From Polytrichum commune (Eukaryota > Streptophyta > Polytrichopsida > Polytrichales > Polytrichaceae): a stretch of DNA of 64,000 nt. The notes beneath the pieces were generated by a model. It was not told the origin of the DNA. It saw only the letters and a list, made by a program, of their open reading frames with translations, and ran no database searches. Shown one piece after another: positions 24,970 to 35,947 of this stretch; the first letter of the stretch is position 1; each line of letters begins with the position of its first letter. Position numbers and translations under genes: made by a program. The stretch is from the NCBI GenBank assembly GCA_950295325.1, contig OX485808.1:19798527-19862526 (forward strand). Reading direction: 5' to 3'.

Positions 24970-25250
24970 TAAGATGTTGCTACCTTAGCAAATCCAAACT
25001 GAGGTTGTTGCCACTTGCCCCATAAGTTTTGGAGCTCATATAAATATCTCATTAATTCTCAAAGTAAAAAATAATGTGCTAATTGTATGGTCATAAAGGT
25101 CCCCCTCCCGGCCCAATTTCTGTTGACTATTGAAACTAGAATGATTATTAATGAGCACTTAACTCAAACTCTTTTAAACACGTGTCTTCTTCATATCCAT
25201 CCTTGGAGCCACAACTAACCACATACCACTCCAAAATAAGTGTCTAATCC
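24970..25250 (-). repeat. Repeat R1, truncated copy
   Basis: AGCAAATCCAAACTG, TTTTGGAGCTCATATAAATA, GTTGACTATTGAAACTAGAA and ACAACTAACCACATACCACT follow the order seen in the 2552 and 3676 copies. The left end is missing. Confidence 0.5.
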
Positions 25251-25311
25251 CAAGTCACGTGAGGTCAATCTGTGCAATCCTAGCCATTGAGAGCATGGAA
25301 GACGGGACTTA

Positions 25312-25642
25312 CCACTTCACACCGGGTCCCAAGTCCCAAGTCCCAAGTCCCCAGTATGATATGGATGCCCACATGACAACACTTTTTGGAGATGAGGTGA
25401 GGGACTTGTGTGTTGAGAGTTGGGTCACGCAAAAAGCTAGACCCAACTCTCGACACAAGTCTCGAGAATATTCTTGCATAAAATAATCAAGATCCAACTT
25501 TAATGAGAATTAACCATATTCAACTAATGGTTTCTTGAGTCTCAGAAGTTGGGACGTTGCCTCCAGGTTGGGACTTGCTAGCATGAGTGGGACTTGGGAC
25601 TTGGGACTTGGGACTTGGGACTTGGGACCCCGTGTGAAGCGG
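25312..25642. mobile_element. Foldback MITE, Harbinger-like ends, 7-bp array in each arm
   Basis: The left end reads TTA then CCACTTCACACCGGG and runs into four tandem CAAGTCC-type heptamers; the right arm carries more copies of the complementary heptamer (GGGACTT), then GTGTGAAGCGG. The arms are therefore inverted copies that differ in heptamer number. A second inverted pair, ACTCTCGACACAAGTCTC at about 25446-25463 and GACTTGTGTGTTGAGAGT at about 25404-25421, forms an internal stem. The TTA duplication is seen only on the left (the right flank is TCGTTA), so superfamily assignment is tentative. Confidence 0.55.
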
Positions 25643-25854
25643 TCGTTATTAGGCACATCTACATTAGCTAGCTTATTAGGTGTGAGAGGAAGGGTGCAAA
25701 AGAAGTGGGATGCGTAACTTGTGATAAGGTGTCGCATAGATCGGAACACAGGATCACGGGATCCGCCACATCAGCCGCTGACGAGGTCAGCTAATGACGC
25801 CCGATTGGCAGGCCCCCTTGATTGGAAGATTTTATCATTTCGTTTCGTGCCCTT

Positions 25855-25978
25855 CCCTTCCCTTCCCTTCCCTTCATTTTTACCGTCTCCCGAGTCATCA
25901 TTTCCTCCTCTCACGAACTCATGATCCCTGCCACCCGAAAGATAGGAAGAAAGTGAAAGAGAAAGAGAAAGAGAAAGA
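25855..25978 (+). repeat. CCCTT and GAAAGA tandem runs
   Basis: Five CCCTT units lie at about 25855-25877 and AGAAAG units at 25952-25978. Confidence 0.85.
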
Positions 25979-25982
25979 CATG

Positions 25983-26383
25983 AGGTAGACGTGCCTAATT
26001 CGGTTATTTATCTTACTTGGGCATGTGTATTTGAGTGGTATGTGGTTAGTGTGGCTTTAAGAATGGACACCATGAAGCTACGGGTTTAGAAAAGATTGGA
26101 CCAAGTGTCCAAAACATGGTGATCATTCTAGGTTTAAAAGTCATCATAATTGGGAGGGGGAGGGGGAGGGGGAGGGGGGGGGGGGGCTATATGACCACTT
26201 AATGTGCATGGGAATCTTCGCTTTGATATTGAATAAGATGTTCATATGAGCTCCACAAATCACGAAGAACGTGGCTACCGACGTGATTTGGATTTGCTAA
26301 CCATATCTTACTAATCGTGTGTTTCGTATTCCGAGAGAAGTGGGGCTAGTTGGAGGATGTAACCGATTAAGACCCATCTACCT
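25983..26383 (+). repeat. Repeat R1, near-complete copy with an internal G-rich tract
   Basis: It starts AGGTAGACGTGCCTAATTCG and ends AACCGATTAAGACCC then ATCTACCT, giving clear inverted ends. Internal text matches the 21167 copy (GAGTGGTATGTGGTTAG, ATGACCACTTAATGTGCAT). A GGGGGA tandem and G run at 26152-26186 lies inside and is absent from the other copies. Confidence 0.65.
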
Positions 26384-26442
26384 TAGAGAAAGGGAGAGGC
26401 ATTGAAGGGAGAGAGACCGACTGTAGGTTTTGTCTTGAGTTA

Positions 26443-27628
26443 TGGTGCACTTAACTTACACTCCAATTTTGGGTCATCACTAGGGTGGCCGACCGCTATG
26501 GGGGACCCCATCATGTAATCGGTTTTTGGAAATGAAGAAGGTCATGACGTGTGACCCAAGACCCATGACCATCGGAATTGAAGGGCCCTTGAAAATCGTT
26601 AAAGCCTTACTGTGGGAGGTAAAAATCCATTTCTGGCAGTGGATGGGCCTTCAAGCTTCGTGTGTAAACTGAAAGTGGACCATGTTGAGGGACTGCACCA
26701 TATTTTATGGATAAGTTAGCATAGTAGATAGTTCGGGATCCCACCATGGCAATGTAATATTTCTAGGAGCCAATGGCAGTTTAATTGTTTGCCTTGTGTT
26801 AGATCTACCTCTTTTTAATGAGCATATGGCAATGTCTGATAAGGTAGAGGGTGCTTAAACCAACACTTTAAGCAATGTAACCTATTTGTAGAGTTCATTT
26901 GGATTAGTGTTGTGTATTATTGGCTTAGCGAATTGGCCTAGACATAGTGAACACAAAGATAAAATAAATTGCACGTCATATGAATTTCTTTTTATAGTTT
27001 AAATCACTTACGCCTAGCTTCCTAATCCATTCTTAAACCCTGGATTTTTTTTTCAAAAAAAATGACTTACAAAATTGTGCCGACACTCATCCAAAACCAA
27101 CCCCAATTTTTCCCAAAACCACCCCCACCTTTTGCCCAAAACCATCCCTACACTGAAACCAACTTCCCACTCAATAAACATTGAGGCCTTGTGATTTTTG
27201 CATGTGGGATCTTAGTAAATACATGTAAGTAAGCTACCCCTAACTATGTTATGATGCTTGCCCCAATCCAACCCCACGTTCGCCTGAAACCAACCTCCCA
27301 TTCTCCATAAACCATCCCCCTTTTCACCCAAATCCGCCCCTATATTGTGCCAAAGACATTTAGACGCTTTAAATGTGTGTGTTCGGCATGCGATTAGGAC
27401 GCATGCATAGGCGTTGCATTTGGATGGGTGTTGGATACATCACCCTCTACCATGGACCATGCAACATTATCCACCTGGTGCCATGTAGATTTTGCATCCA
27501 TTTGAATTCCTCCGGTCCCTCAAGGTCTGGTGTAAAGTGAACTTAGATTGTCTCCGGCTTCTCGACCAATCACATAATTTGTATATCACATGTCAAGGGC
27601 CCTCGAGCTCTTGTGTAAAGTGGCCCTT
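26443..27628. mobile_element. Harbinger-type element (subfamily A), large or composite copy
   Basis: The right end reads GAGCTCTTGTGTAAAGTGG then CCC and a TTA-like flank; the proposed left end reads TTA then TGGTGCACTTAACTTACAC. Internal segments GACCCATGACCATCGG, GAAGGGCCCTTGAAAATCG and TTGTGTTAGATCTACCTC parallel the members at 3015, 49507 and 54237. At about 1.19 kb it is longer than those, so extra sequence has probably been inserted. The left end is the weak point. Confidence 0.4.
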
Positions 27629-27846
27629 TTAGAAGGTAGCAAATCTATTTATTTTGAGATTGAAATCTAAGATACTTGTGTATTGGTGTCTAGTGCGGTT
27701 TGTATTGCACCGGCACATGGCCCCCATGGGTATGAATTACAAACTAACACGATTTATAGGGTAATAGAGCTTACCTCCAAATTCATTGGAATGTTTTGTT
27801 GGGAAGTGTTCCCCTATGATTTCTTGTTGGTTGTTTTACAAACTTA

Positions 27847-28020
27847 GGGTGCATTCTTCGAGGCAATGTTTGAATTTGAATGAAGAGCAACCCATTTTGG
27901 CTTATTAAGGATTAAACACACTTTGACAACTTGTGGCATGCCAAAACATCTTGGACACTAAATGAACCAATGTAAGATGTTCTTCATTCAAACTTTCACA
28001 TTACCTCCAAGTATGAACCC
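27847..28020. mobile_element. Small MITE of about 174 bp with long inverted ends
   Basis: The left end GGGTGCATTCTTCGAGGCAA and, read on the other strand, the right end GGGTTCATACTTGGAGGTAA match, and the similarity continues through TTTGAATGAAGA for about 42 bases in total. The left flank is TTA; the right flank is AAA, so the target duplication is not clean. The GGG start suits the Harbinger group. Confidence 0.65.
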
Positions 28021-29632
28021 AAAACTTACCAAAACATGAAAAATATTATTTACAAAATGATTAACTCTCGATCAAAAAACCATTGTATGAGTTAATATGA
28101 TATCTATTATGTGTAATGGAATTCAACAGCTTTGTAGGTGGTATGAACACATGATGATAAATAGATGGGACATGTATGTAGGACGATAGATGGGTGAGTG
28201 GATTAGTAGGTCATATGATAGATCGTATCATATCACCATCAGATCACTTGCTTTGCCTCTAGGTGTTGTTCGTGTAGACGACCTTGTTGTATTTATTTTT
28301 ATTTTTATCAATGAATGAGGTGTGTAACCTGGAACACATATAAGTTTTGAAATGCACAAAATCTTCAAGAATATAGTATATCTAGGCACTTTGACAGTAG
28401 GATAGAATATGCTTGTACACCCCTTGTACATTGGTGACGTGTAGTTCGTATTCTTCCAAACCCGATGGCTTTGTAAGACATAAAAGGGTCTCACGTAGAA
28501 TTGAACTAGGTGTAGTATGACATCACTTATTAGTGCTATTCTCAAAAAGAGACATTATTGTGTGATATGGAAGTGACACACACTTTCTTGGGAAAGGTGG
28601 CGGATTTTGTGAGTGTCATTTAAGACCGCAAAAGATGCGAGAGAATGTGTAGCACCACCAAGTCGTTGGGTAGTCTGGGGATGTAAGTAACCTCATGGTC
28701 CTCAAGGGTGAATACTCATTCACGTTCGTAGACGGGCAAGTCAAAGTTTCCAAGACATTCCCGATCCTAACAAGCATGTTTCATAACATCTTACATGTGC
28801 CACATGCATAGATTCATCCATACATTCAAAACAAAACAACATGGGTTCATGCAATCAAGCTAAGACAAGATGAAAATCACACATTCCAAATCAAAATGTA
28901 CAAGCACACATCAAAGTTGCAAGTGGATATGTATGCAATTCACCTTGTCATGTAAAGTGTACAATGATAAATGCACTTGGTATTCAATCTATAATAAAAG
29001 CCGCACATGGAACTTGTTACATGGGTGATGATATATATTGCTATACAAGTAAACGCTACTCTATGCCTATATGCTAAATGTAGATACCTTACTAAAGAGT
29101 GTGAAAAATGCGAAAAAAATGCCAATTGAATTGTAGTCACCTCTAGCTGCAAAAGGCACGTGCAAAATATGCGTTAGAAACATTGGAACTTATGACCCAT
29201 GATGTAGATGCATGACTAAATAAATGAGCCACCTATGACCCGCCATTCATGGCATTAAACAAATCAATTGTGCTCCAATAAAAAAAAGGCCAAGTTTGAG
29301 GTAGTGGTCAAATGATATTATTTGTGCTCAATCACAACTTTAATTGAATGAGTGACAGGTGGCCCTTGTGTGCAATCCCTCAATGAAGCCCAAGAAATTT
29401 ATATTCACGGCACAACTTCAACCGCATTTGCCAAATTTTAGCTCTAGTTCAAGATAAACCAACTATAAGCCTCGCAAATGTAAATCTCATATTCCAACTC
29501 TAGATGAACTAGATTGCCTTGTCTGTTGGTCCTATGCAACCAAACCGAAATTTGTGGGAAAATCCCTACATCTTGATTTGAAACAAGCTTCTCCTACAAT
29601 ATGAAACAAGCAATTAGTGCGAGACATTATGC
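28021..29632. other. AT-rich spacer, nothing supported
   Basis: Minus-strand frames of 105 and 70 codons (28228-28545 and 28940-29152) show no recognised domain. A short R1-like phrase, ATGAAACAAGCAATTAGTGC, lies just before the next element. Confidence 0.4.
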
Positions 29633-30171
29633 CACGGGTAGATCACTCTAAGGCATTTTTGTGCACCACGTGCAGCTGGGGGTTTTTGGTTTTGGGGCTA
29701 TTTACCTTCAAGGGTTGAATTGAAGCCTCCCTATAATTACTTAAATTTAAAAAACGGCCCATTTGTTTGCACCCTTCCATTACTTATATTGTCCAAGTCA
29801 CTGTAATTTTCTGTACTCTATATTCCTTTTAAGTAATAAAAGCTAATCTACTTCCTAACGCAATTGACGAGTGTTGAGGGAAAGCATGGAAACAAAGAAG
29901 GGTGCAAACAATAATACCATTGCAAACAAAGTTTACCATACCATACTAAACATACCTTCTAGAATCCTTATCTTTAGCCCATATATTAATTTTACAAAAA
30001 AATAATGGCCCACGTTTTATGTCCATCTAACTTACTTATAATGGGATTGTCTACATTTAATGGCCCCTTCATTATTTGGAATTCCTTTATAATTTTTATT
30101 TCAAATGATTTTAATCCTCTCTATATTATGCCGCACGTCGTTTTTAAAATGCACCAAGTGATCTACCCGTG
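29633..30171. mobile_element. hAT-like nonautonomous element with perfect 8-bp duplication
   Basis: The ends are CACGGGTAGATCACT at the left and its complement at the right, with further imperfect matching (GCATTTTTGTGCACC versus GCATTTTAAAAACG, then CGTGC). CATTATGC flanks both sides (29625-29632 and 30172-30179). The interior is AT-rich without coding capacity. A second member is at 41517-41926. Confidence 0.8.
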
Positions 30172-30620
30172 CATTATGCAAAATCCAACAACCTTTGAGG
30201 GCTACATGGCAATCTAAAATCATACTTAGAGAGTTCATGAAAATTTTGGTAGCCCTTTGGCGCTACATAATGGATCTAGAACCACACTTGGAGAATTCAC
30301 GCAAATTTTGGCAACTCTTCGGGATTGCATGTGCAATCCATAATCATATTTGGAGAGTTTATGCAAAATTTGGCAACCCTTAGAGGCTACATAATTGATC
30401 TATAACCATATTTGGAGAATTTGGTAGCCCTTTGGGGTTGCATATGCAGTCTATAACCATATTTAGAAAGTTCATGCAAAATTTGGCAAACTCAAAGGGG
30501 TTGAATGTCCAATCCATAACATCATCTGAAGAATTCATGAAATTTTTGGCAACCATGTAGGAGTTGAATGTGTGATCCAAAACCTCACTTGACGTGTTTA
30601 TGCAATTAGAGCAGGTGGAA
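30172..30620 (+). repeat. 62-bp tandem array, about seven degenerate units
   Basis: Unit starts fall at about 30202, 30264, 30324, 30387, 30439, 30501 and 30563. Each carries a version of TATGCAAAATTTGGCAACCC, then a CTACAT or TTGCAT start, then ATCCATAACCATATTTGGAG. One unit is shortened by about 10 bp. The array begins directly at the right flank of the hAT-like element. Confidence 0.8.
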
Positions 30621-31165
30621 AAGCGTACCTTACTCACTACATATCCAACCCTCGCTCCTGCTCCTCAAGTATGCTCCAGGTCCTTCGTCCGGCTCGTTCC
30701 CGATCTTTGAACTCCTCATGCTCCACACTCTATGCTCAGAAGCCCTCACACCATCGGCCCTCATAGTCATCAACCCTCATAGTCTGTAGCCTTGGTGACA
30801 CTCACGTTTTAGCTGCGTTGCTCCCGCTCAAACAAACACACAATAGAATGAGGTTTGGCTTCGAAGATCGAAGGGGGTAGGTCATGGTCGAGTGTCAAGA
30901 ATCAAGGTGGAACACTCAAACGCACAGAAGTTGGGTACCCAAGGATCAATCCCGACTTTATTTTTAGCACCCTAACACATGAGTGTAAGGCGGCCAAATA
31001 TACTCTGGGGGTGCATAAATAGGGTCAAACTATGGGTATGACCCTACATCCCAATACTTAAAGGATCACTTTATTGCAAGGAGAAGGTAGAATATGGGTA
31101 AGGTATAGAGGTGGGGTGAAGGGCAGGAAAACAATGATGGAGGTAGGCATGGAGCAGGGTTAATT
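30621..31165. other. Spacer, nothing recognised
   Basis: A moderately GC-rich stretch with no supported feature. Confidence 0.35.
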
Positions 31166-31171
31166 TTTGCA

Positions 31172-32185
31172 CCCGTCACAGCCCGTCACATGTTAAATTT
31201 CCGTCGAATTTTACCACAACTCGTCACAAGACAGAAAAATGTAAAACTGAATCTGTCAAAAGACATAAAGCTTTTAAAATGCCCGTCAAATGACAGGACC
31301 CAGTCTGAGATGACCTGTCACAGATTTAACTTTACAAGTTCCCTACATTCATCTACTAATCATCTTAAATTCCCAACAGGCATTCATTCATGCCAGGGCT
31401 CCCGTAAAGCACGATAGAAGCCGCCACGACAAGTTAAACATTGTTTCATAGACAACAGCTTATCAGCCTTATCTGTTGAGGTTTGCTTTCTCTCAGCTCG
31501 TCAAGTTCGGATCTGTTGAGTACCCGAGGTATGTTCTTATGCATTTTTCGTAGCGTATCTGCGGTTGCCATAATGTCCTGCAATGTTGTCTCTTTGAGAA
31601 GCTCGCACATCACTTAACGTAGAGCAGTAGACTCAATGGAGGACCAATTGGCCCAATCTCACAAGATTATGGCAGAAGGTGCTTGTAATACCATCGAGTA
31701 TTGCAATATGCGAGAGGGGATTTTCAAAGCAAAATTTGGTGAAGAGTGCATAGCGTTCTCGACTTCGATTGAATACATTGGACGCGTTAATGCGCGTATC
31801 TCTATGTGGCATAGATGTGGGAGATATAGATTGGTTAGCTGTTATGCAAGAATGGAGAAATATGCGAGATAGACGTATTCTAGCATTGGATTGAGTGATC
31901 CCAATTTTTTTGGGTTGAGGTTGTGGATAGTGGACATTTACATATAAATGTTTTTGATATAAGAGTTTATTGGTATTTTAGTACAAGAATTTATGATGTA
32001 TTGCAAAGGGACTTCATTCTTTGAATACATGTTGAAGTTTACTTTGTAAATGAGCATTAAATAAATTCAACCCGTCAAATGAGAATTTTGCCCGTCAAAA
32101 AACTGGTTTATATTGGATGAACCCGTCACAAAAACAGGTCAAGAAATTACAGCCCGTCACAAGATAGATGGGACCCCTTGTCAAA
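31172..32185 (+). repeat. Two arrays of a CCCGTCA motif flanking a 0.75-kb core
   Basis: From 31172 to about 31325 there are about seven motifs of the form CCCGTCACA, CTCGTCACA, CTGTCAAA and CCTGTCACA. From 32071 to about 32185 there are five more (CCCGTCAAA, CCCGTCACA). Both arrays have the same orientation. The core has no copies and includes a short plus-strand frame at 31636-31872 and an overlapping frame ending near 31894 with AVMQEWRNMRDRRILALD. Subterminal motif arrays are typical of some DNA transposons, but no terminal inverted repeat was found, so the nature of the block is open. Confidence 0.55.
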
Positions 32186-32439
32186 AATTACCACTGGCAC
32201 GGAGGAGGAAGAGTCAACACAAGGACATGTGATAGATCCAACGCCGATGAAGGTGGAAGTTGTTGTCGCCTTCGAAACCGAGGACTTAACACCAACTACA
32301 CACCCAACAAACACCGCGGGAGACTTCCGTGTAAACAATTTCATTACTAGATTTGCACATCAAGAGATTCACATGTTTGTAGCTTAGGGGATTCGTTGAG
32401 ATTAGGAGGCAAACATGGAGGATTTAGTGTAGGTACTAG

Positions 32440-32820
32440 TTTCAAACATTCTAACCCATGCTTCGGCTATTGGTTTCATAGTTTGGTTGTTTGCTCGTGT
32501 TCAAAGTTGGGCATGTGATTGAACACACTAGCGTCATACTTCGAAGGCAAATTTCATAAGTCGGCTTGCTTGCTTTCCAATGTACGGCTTGCTTGCGTTG
32601 AAAGTTAGGCCTTTGATTCGCCATGCTAGCCTCATACTTTGGCCACGGATTTCATAGTGCGGTTTGCTTGCTTGCTTCCAAAGTTTGGCTTTTGATTAAA
32701 CTTGTTGATTTAATTATTTGGTTACTAGTTTCATAGTTTAGCTTGTTGATCTCAAATCTTGGCTTCATAATTTGGTTGGTTGATTTCAAATGTTGGCTTG
32801 GTGATTTCTCAAATCAGCTG
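32440..32820 (+). repeat. Degenerate tandem repeat, period roughly 80-100 bp
   Basis: Phrases of the type TTTCATAGTTTGGCTTG, TTGCTTGC, CAAAGTTGGGC and TTGATT recur at about 32470, 32549, 32648 and 32730 with many substitutions. Confidence 0.5.
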
Positions 32821-33340
32821 GCAACTTGGGCCCAACTCCTATTTATTTAAGGCCCCCTTAGTGGTGGGCAAAGATTGTAGGCCACGTATGTGTCCTAGTA
32901 AGGTTGCATTCAAGGTTGATGTGGTAGCCATTTAAAGCCTTCACCCCCATCATCTTGTGCTCAATATTATGCTTGCTAGGCAATATTGCATTATTGTTTC
33001 TTTTGTTGTTATACTTTATTGAACTTGAATATTTTGGTCCTTCGTATTGTATGCAAAATGGGTTGAATGGGTTTCCTTATATTTATCTATGATTCTAGGA
33101 TCATAGGAACTTATTGCTATGCATGCATTGCATGGAGGATTGGGAAATGTGGATGGTAGTTTTACCCACATGCGTAGTATTTAAAACACACACTTCAATT
33201 CACTAACAGGGGGTTTGCGCATGAAACTAGTTTTGAGGTCTTGTTTGTGTGTGCCTTTGTGACATCCATTACCACGGCAATAAGTAAAATCCAATTTGGA
33301 GGTGGATGTTTAGTTGTTCGAGAAAAAAATTAAGCAATGG

Positions 33341-33580
33341 CACTAGTAGAAAACTATGCCCAAAAAAATTGTAGCCAAAATCAGTTGCGGTGCTTTTGAA
33401 CTCCTGATCTGCAGTTGCTAAACGACTACAATTTTATTTTTATTTTTATTTTTATTTTTTGGCAATTATAATTATAAAAAAATTGGGCGTGTGATATATA
33501 GTTGGAAAATGGCTTGATTAGGTGGTCAAAAGCACCACAACCGATTTCGGCTGCGATTTTGGCATAGTTTTCTACTAGTG
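33341..33580. mobile_element. Miniature CACTA element, TGG duplication
   Basis: Both ends read CACTAGTAGAAAACTATGCC inward, with further paired text AAATCGGTTGTGGTGCTTTT at the right matching AAATCAGTTGCGGTGCTTTT at the left. TGG flanks both sides (33338-33340 and 33581-33583), the 3-bp duplication expected of CACTA transposons. At 240 bp it has no coding capacity. A TTTTA tandem run lies in the loop. It sits immediately before, and probably within, the coding relic that follows. Confidence 0.9.
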
Positions 33581-33904
33581 TGGATATCAAAAGGGTGGCA
33601 GAGTTCTATATGTTTGAATCACAGATGACAAAGGGAAAGATAGAGATGTTACAACAACACGAGTATGATTCATGGGATGAGCAGTGGCACATTGTCAATG
33701 ACTCCTTTGAGTTATACTTGAGAACTTATGATGGGTTGGGAGTGTTCAAGGTAAAATGTTATGGGTGTGGGATGGCAATCATCCACTTGGAGGTGTCACA
33801 TTGATTGTCAATCATCACATTGATCGTCATTATGATCTCAATTGGCATTATATGGTGGATGGCATAACCTTGCACCTTGCCAAATCCATTGGTATTGGAT
33901 GCCA

Positions 33905-33982
33905 TGTATGACACTAGCATGTGCCTATGTATTTGTTTTCTATGACACTAGCATGTGCCTATGTATTTGTTTTCAATGACGC
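33905..33982 (+). repeat. 39-bp tandem duplication
   Basis: ATGACACTAGCATGTGCCTA plus TGTATTTGTTTTC occurs twice in a row inside the first intron-like gap of the pseudogene. Confidence 0.9.
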
Positions 33983-34853
33983 TTATTCTTGTTCGAATAT
34001 TTCATTGAAGAGAAGTGTACTTGGTTAATTTGTTTTCATGTAACCAATTGTTGCACAAGGAGAAAGTTCCTTTGGAGTTGAGATTGACAATTGGTATGCA
34101 TGATGCCATGCAGAGGGCTTCAAGAAAAGCTATCAAGGATATCAGAAGGGCCGATCTTAAAAAACTCAATTTGATAACTAATCCAACAGATGGTCCCAAC
34201 TTTTTGAACAGAGTATGTCATCCATCTCATGTGTTTTATTGAATCCATATGTATGTATTGCACCTCTTGTGAGTTCCATACATCTCTTTTTAATTTCTAA
34301 CATCCACCGAGATATTCCGTAGATCGATAAATATTTTGACGTTTCTCCCAAGCTGGAGATGACACTTGAAAAATTGCAAATGATTGCAACCATGCCGGTA
34401 AAAACAAAGCACAAACTGAGGTGGTTGCGTTGGTAGGATTTGAGCCCCATGGCAAGAGAATTGTTTCGTTTTTCATTGGGAGAAGTCAAGGAAAATGAGC
34501 TTGGAAGTTGGACAGTTAGAGCATTTTTTTGGGCTTAGGTAAAGTTTACTTCCTAGTCATGTGTGTTGTCCAATAACAAACTTTGTTTTTTCTGGACTTG
34601 ATTTCAACTGAATTTGCTTGTTGGGATTGCATATGGAAGAAATTGTTATGAATGAGTTTGATGGCTTCAAGAGTTAATTAGGCAAACTTGAGTGGCATGA
34701 TGATGCACCCCTTCCAAGTGATTATGTCAAGAAGTGAAGGATTCAACTTTTGGTCAAAAGCGTTTCAACACATTTTCGGAAGGAAGACACCATTCACCAA
34801 ATCCACTAAACATGTGGATTTTCTGGGTGGAAAAATGGGAACACAAAGAATCA

Positions 34854-34872
34854 TATATATATATATATATAT
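34854..34872. repeat. AT microsatellite
   Basis: A TA dinucleotide run in the gap between blocks 4 and 5 of the pseudogene. Confidence 0.9.
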
Positions 34873-35394
34873 GTTATCTTTATAACTTTATTTATACTTG
34901 AGCTAGACTTTAACATTTGACTAAGTACTTTGCTATCCTTTGTGATAGGTAAGTGAAAAGAGAATTGGTGGCTTTGAATGTCGTGTATGTTTCATCCCTT
35001 CTGCAATTTCTACCGTTGTGGGTAGAAGAGGGCAATCTTTTTATTTCCGCCCATCTCAATTGAGGACACGGGAATTGAGAATTTTGAGGACATGTTCATG
35101 GTTTTTGGATTGTCCCTTGACATTTTTCCACTTGAGGAGAAATTGGAAAGATTTGAATGGGGACTTAAGGATACTGAAAATTTACTTGAAGACATGGTAG
35201 ATAATAATGAAATTAAATCCACTTAAGCAGCACAAGGTACTAAGTGCAAAAGAGGATCTAAAATGGTAGTCATTACTCAACATGCAAAAACCATAGTCCC
35301 CGACCCAATTGGAGGTGGAGCAAACTCCAACAATTCTTTCTAAGGTGAAGGATACCATTGCAACACCTAGTCTTGTGGCATTGGGTGGTACTAA

Positions 35395-35944
35395 TGGGTC
35401 GTTTACATCATGGACCATGAAGTCGTCCCTTGCTCCTTTAAAATATGTGATTTGGTGTTGAACTCGTTCTAGGCCCACTTTAATGTACTTTAAGAAAAAT
35501 ATATATAAAAGTGAGCATGAAACATGAGGTCCCCAAGCAACATGTTTTCAGGCCTACCTTATCCACTATCATGGTCTAATGGGTTTTGTGATGATAGAGG
35601 CAAAAGATGTTCTCACACTGCAAATGTCAAGGAACCACGATAAAGAAATACCCTATTTTCCTTTGTTTTTTTGCCCAAACTCTACTATAGTTGAGAGGGA
35701 ATAGGGAAGCAGAAGGGGAGAAGGTCAAATGTGGAAGAATTCCCAAACTACCTTTTTTAGACATATTTTAAACAAATTAATCCCTCATCTTGGTCCACAT
35801 TCAATCACATCCTCTTTGGACCTAAAGCTGGCCCAAAGACTTTAAAAACTACATTCTTTAGAAATCGGACCATGGAAGTGCAACCATGGAAAAAATAGCC
35901 ATCTCACATGTTACAACTTCGTGGTCCATAATATAAACAACCCC
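35395..35944. mobile_element. Harbinger-type MITE with TAA duplication
   Basis: The left end reads TAA then TGGGTCGTTTACATCATGG; the right end on the other strand reads GGGGTTGTTTATATTATGG, and TAA follows at 35945-35947. The ends are a diverged version of the 11163-11663 family (GTTTACACTATGGACCA). About 550 bp with no coding capacity. It lies 170 bp downstream of the pseudogene stop. Confidence 0.75.
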
Positions 35945-35947
35945 TAA

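Larger units (their letters stand above)
33583..35226 (+). pseudogene. Multi-exon pseudogene, family not firmly identified
   Basis: Four or more protein-like blocks lie in order with plausible splice sites. Block 1 (33583-33905) reads AEFYMFESQMTKGKIEML and, after a frameshift near 33750, WVWDGNHPLGG and LNWHYMVDGI. Block 2 (34015-34212) reads KVPLELRLTIGMHDAMQ and ends at a GA/GTATGT donor. Block 3 (34323-34538) follows a TAG acceptor and stays in the same phase; it reads DKYFDVSPKLEMTLEKLQMI and MARELFRFSLGEVKENEL but has an in-frame TAG at 34434 and a TAG just before a GTAAAG donor at 34539. Block 4 (34633-34731) reads GKLEWHDDAPLPSDYVKK between stops. Block 5 (35059-35226) reads DMFMVFGLSLDIFPLEEKL and ends NNEIKST stop. 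The DGNH motif recalls DGNHR/DGQHR-type ParB-related domains, but that is a guess from one motif. Stops and a frameshift show it is not functional. Confidence 0.55.
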
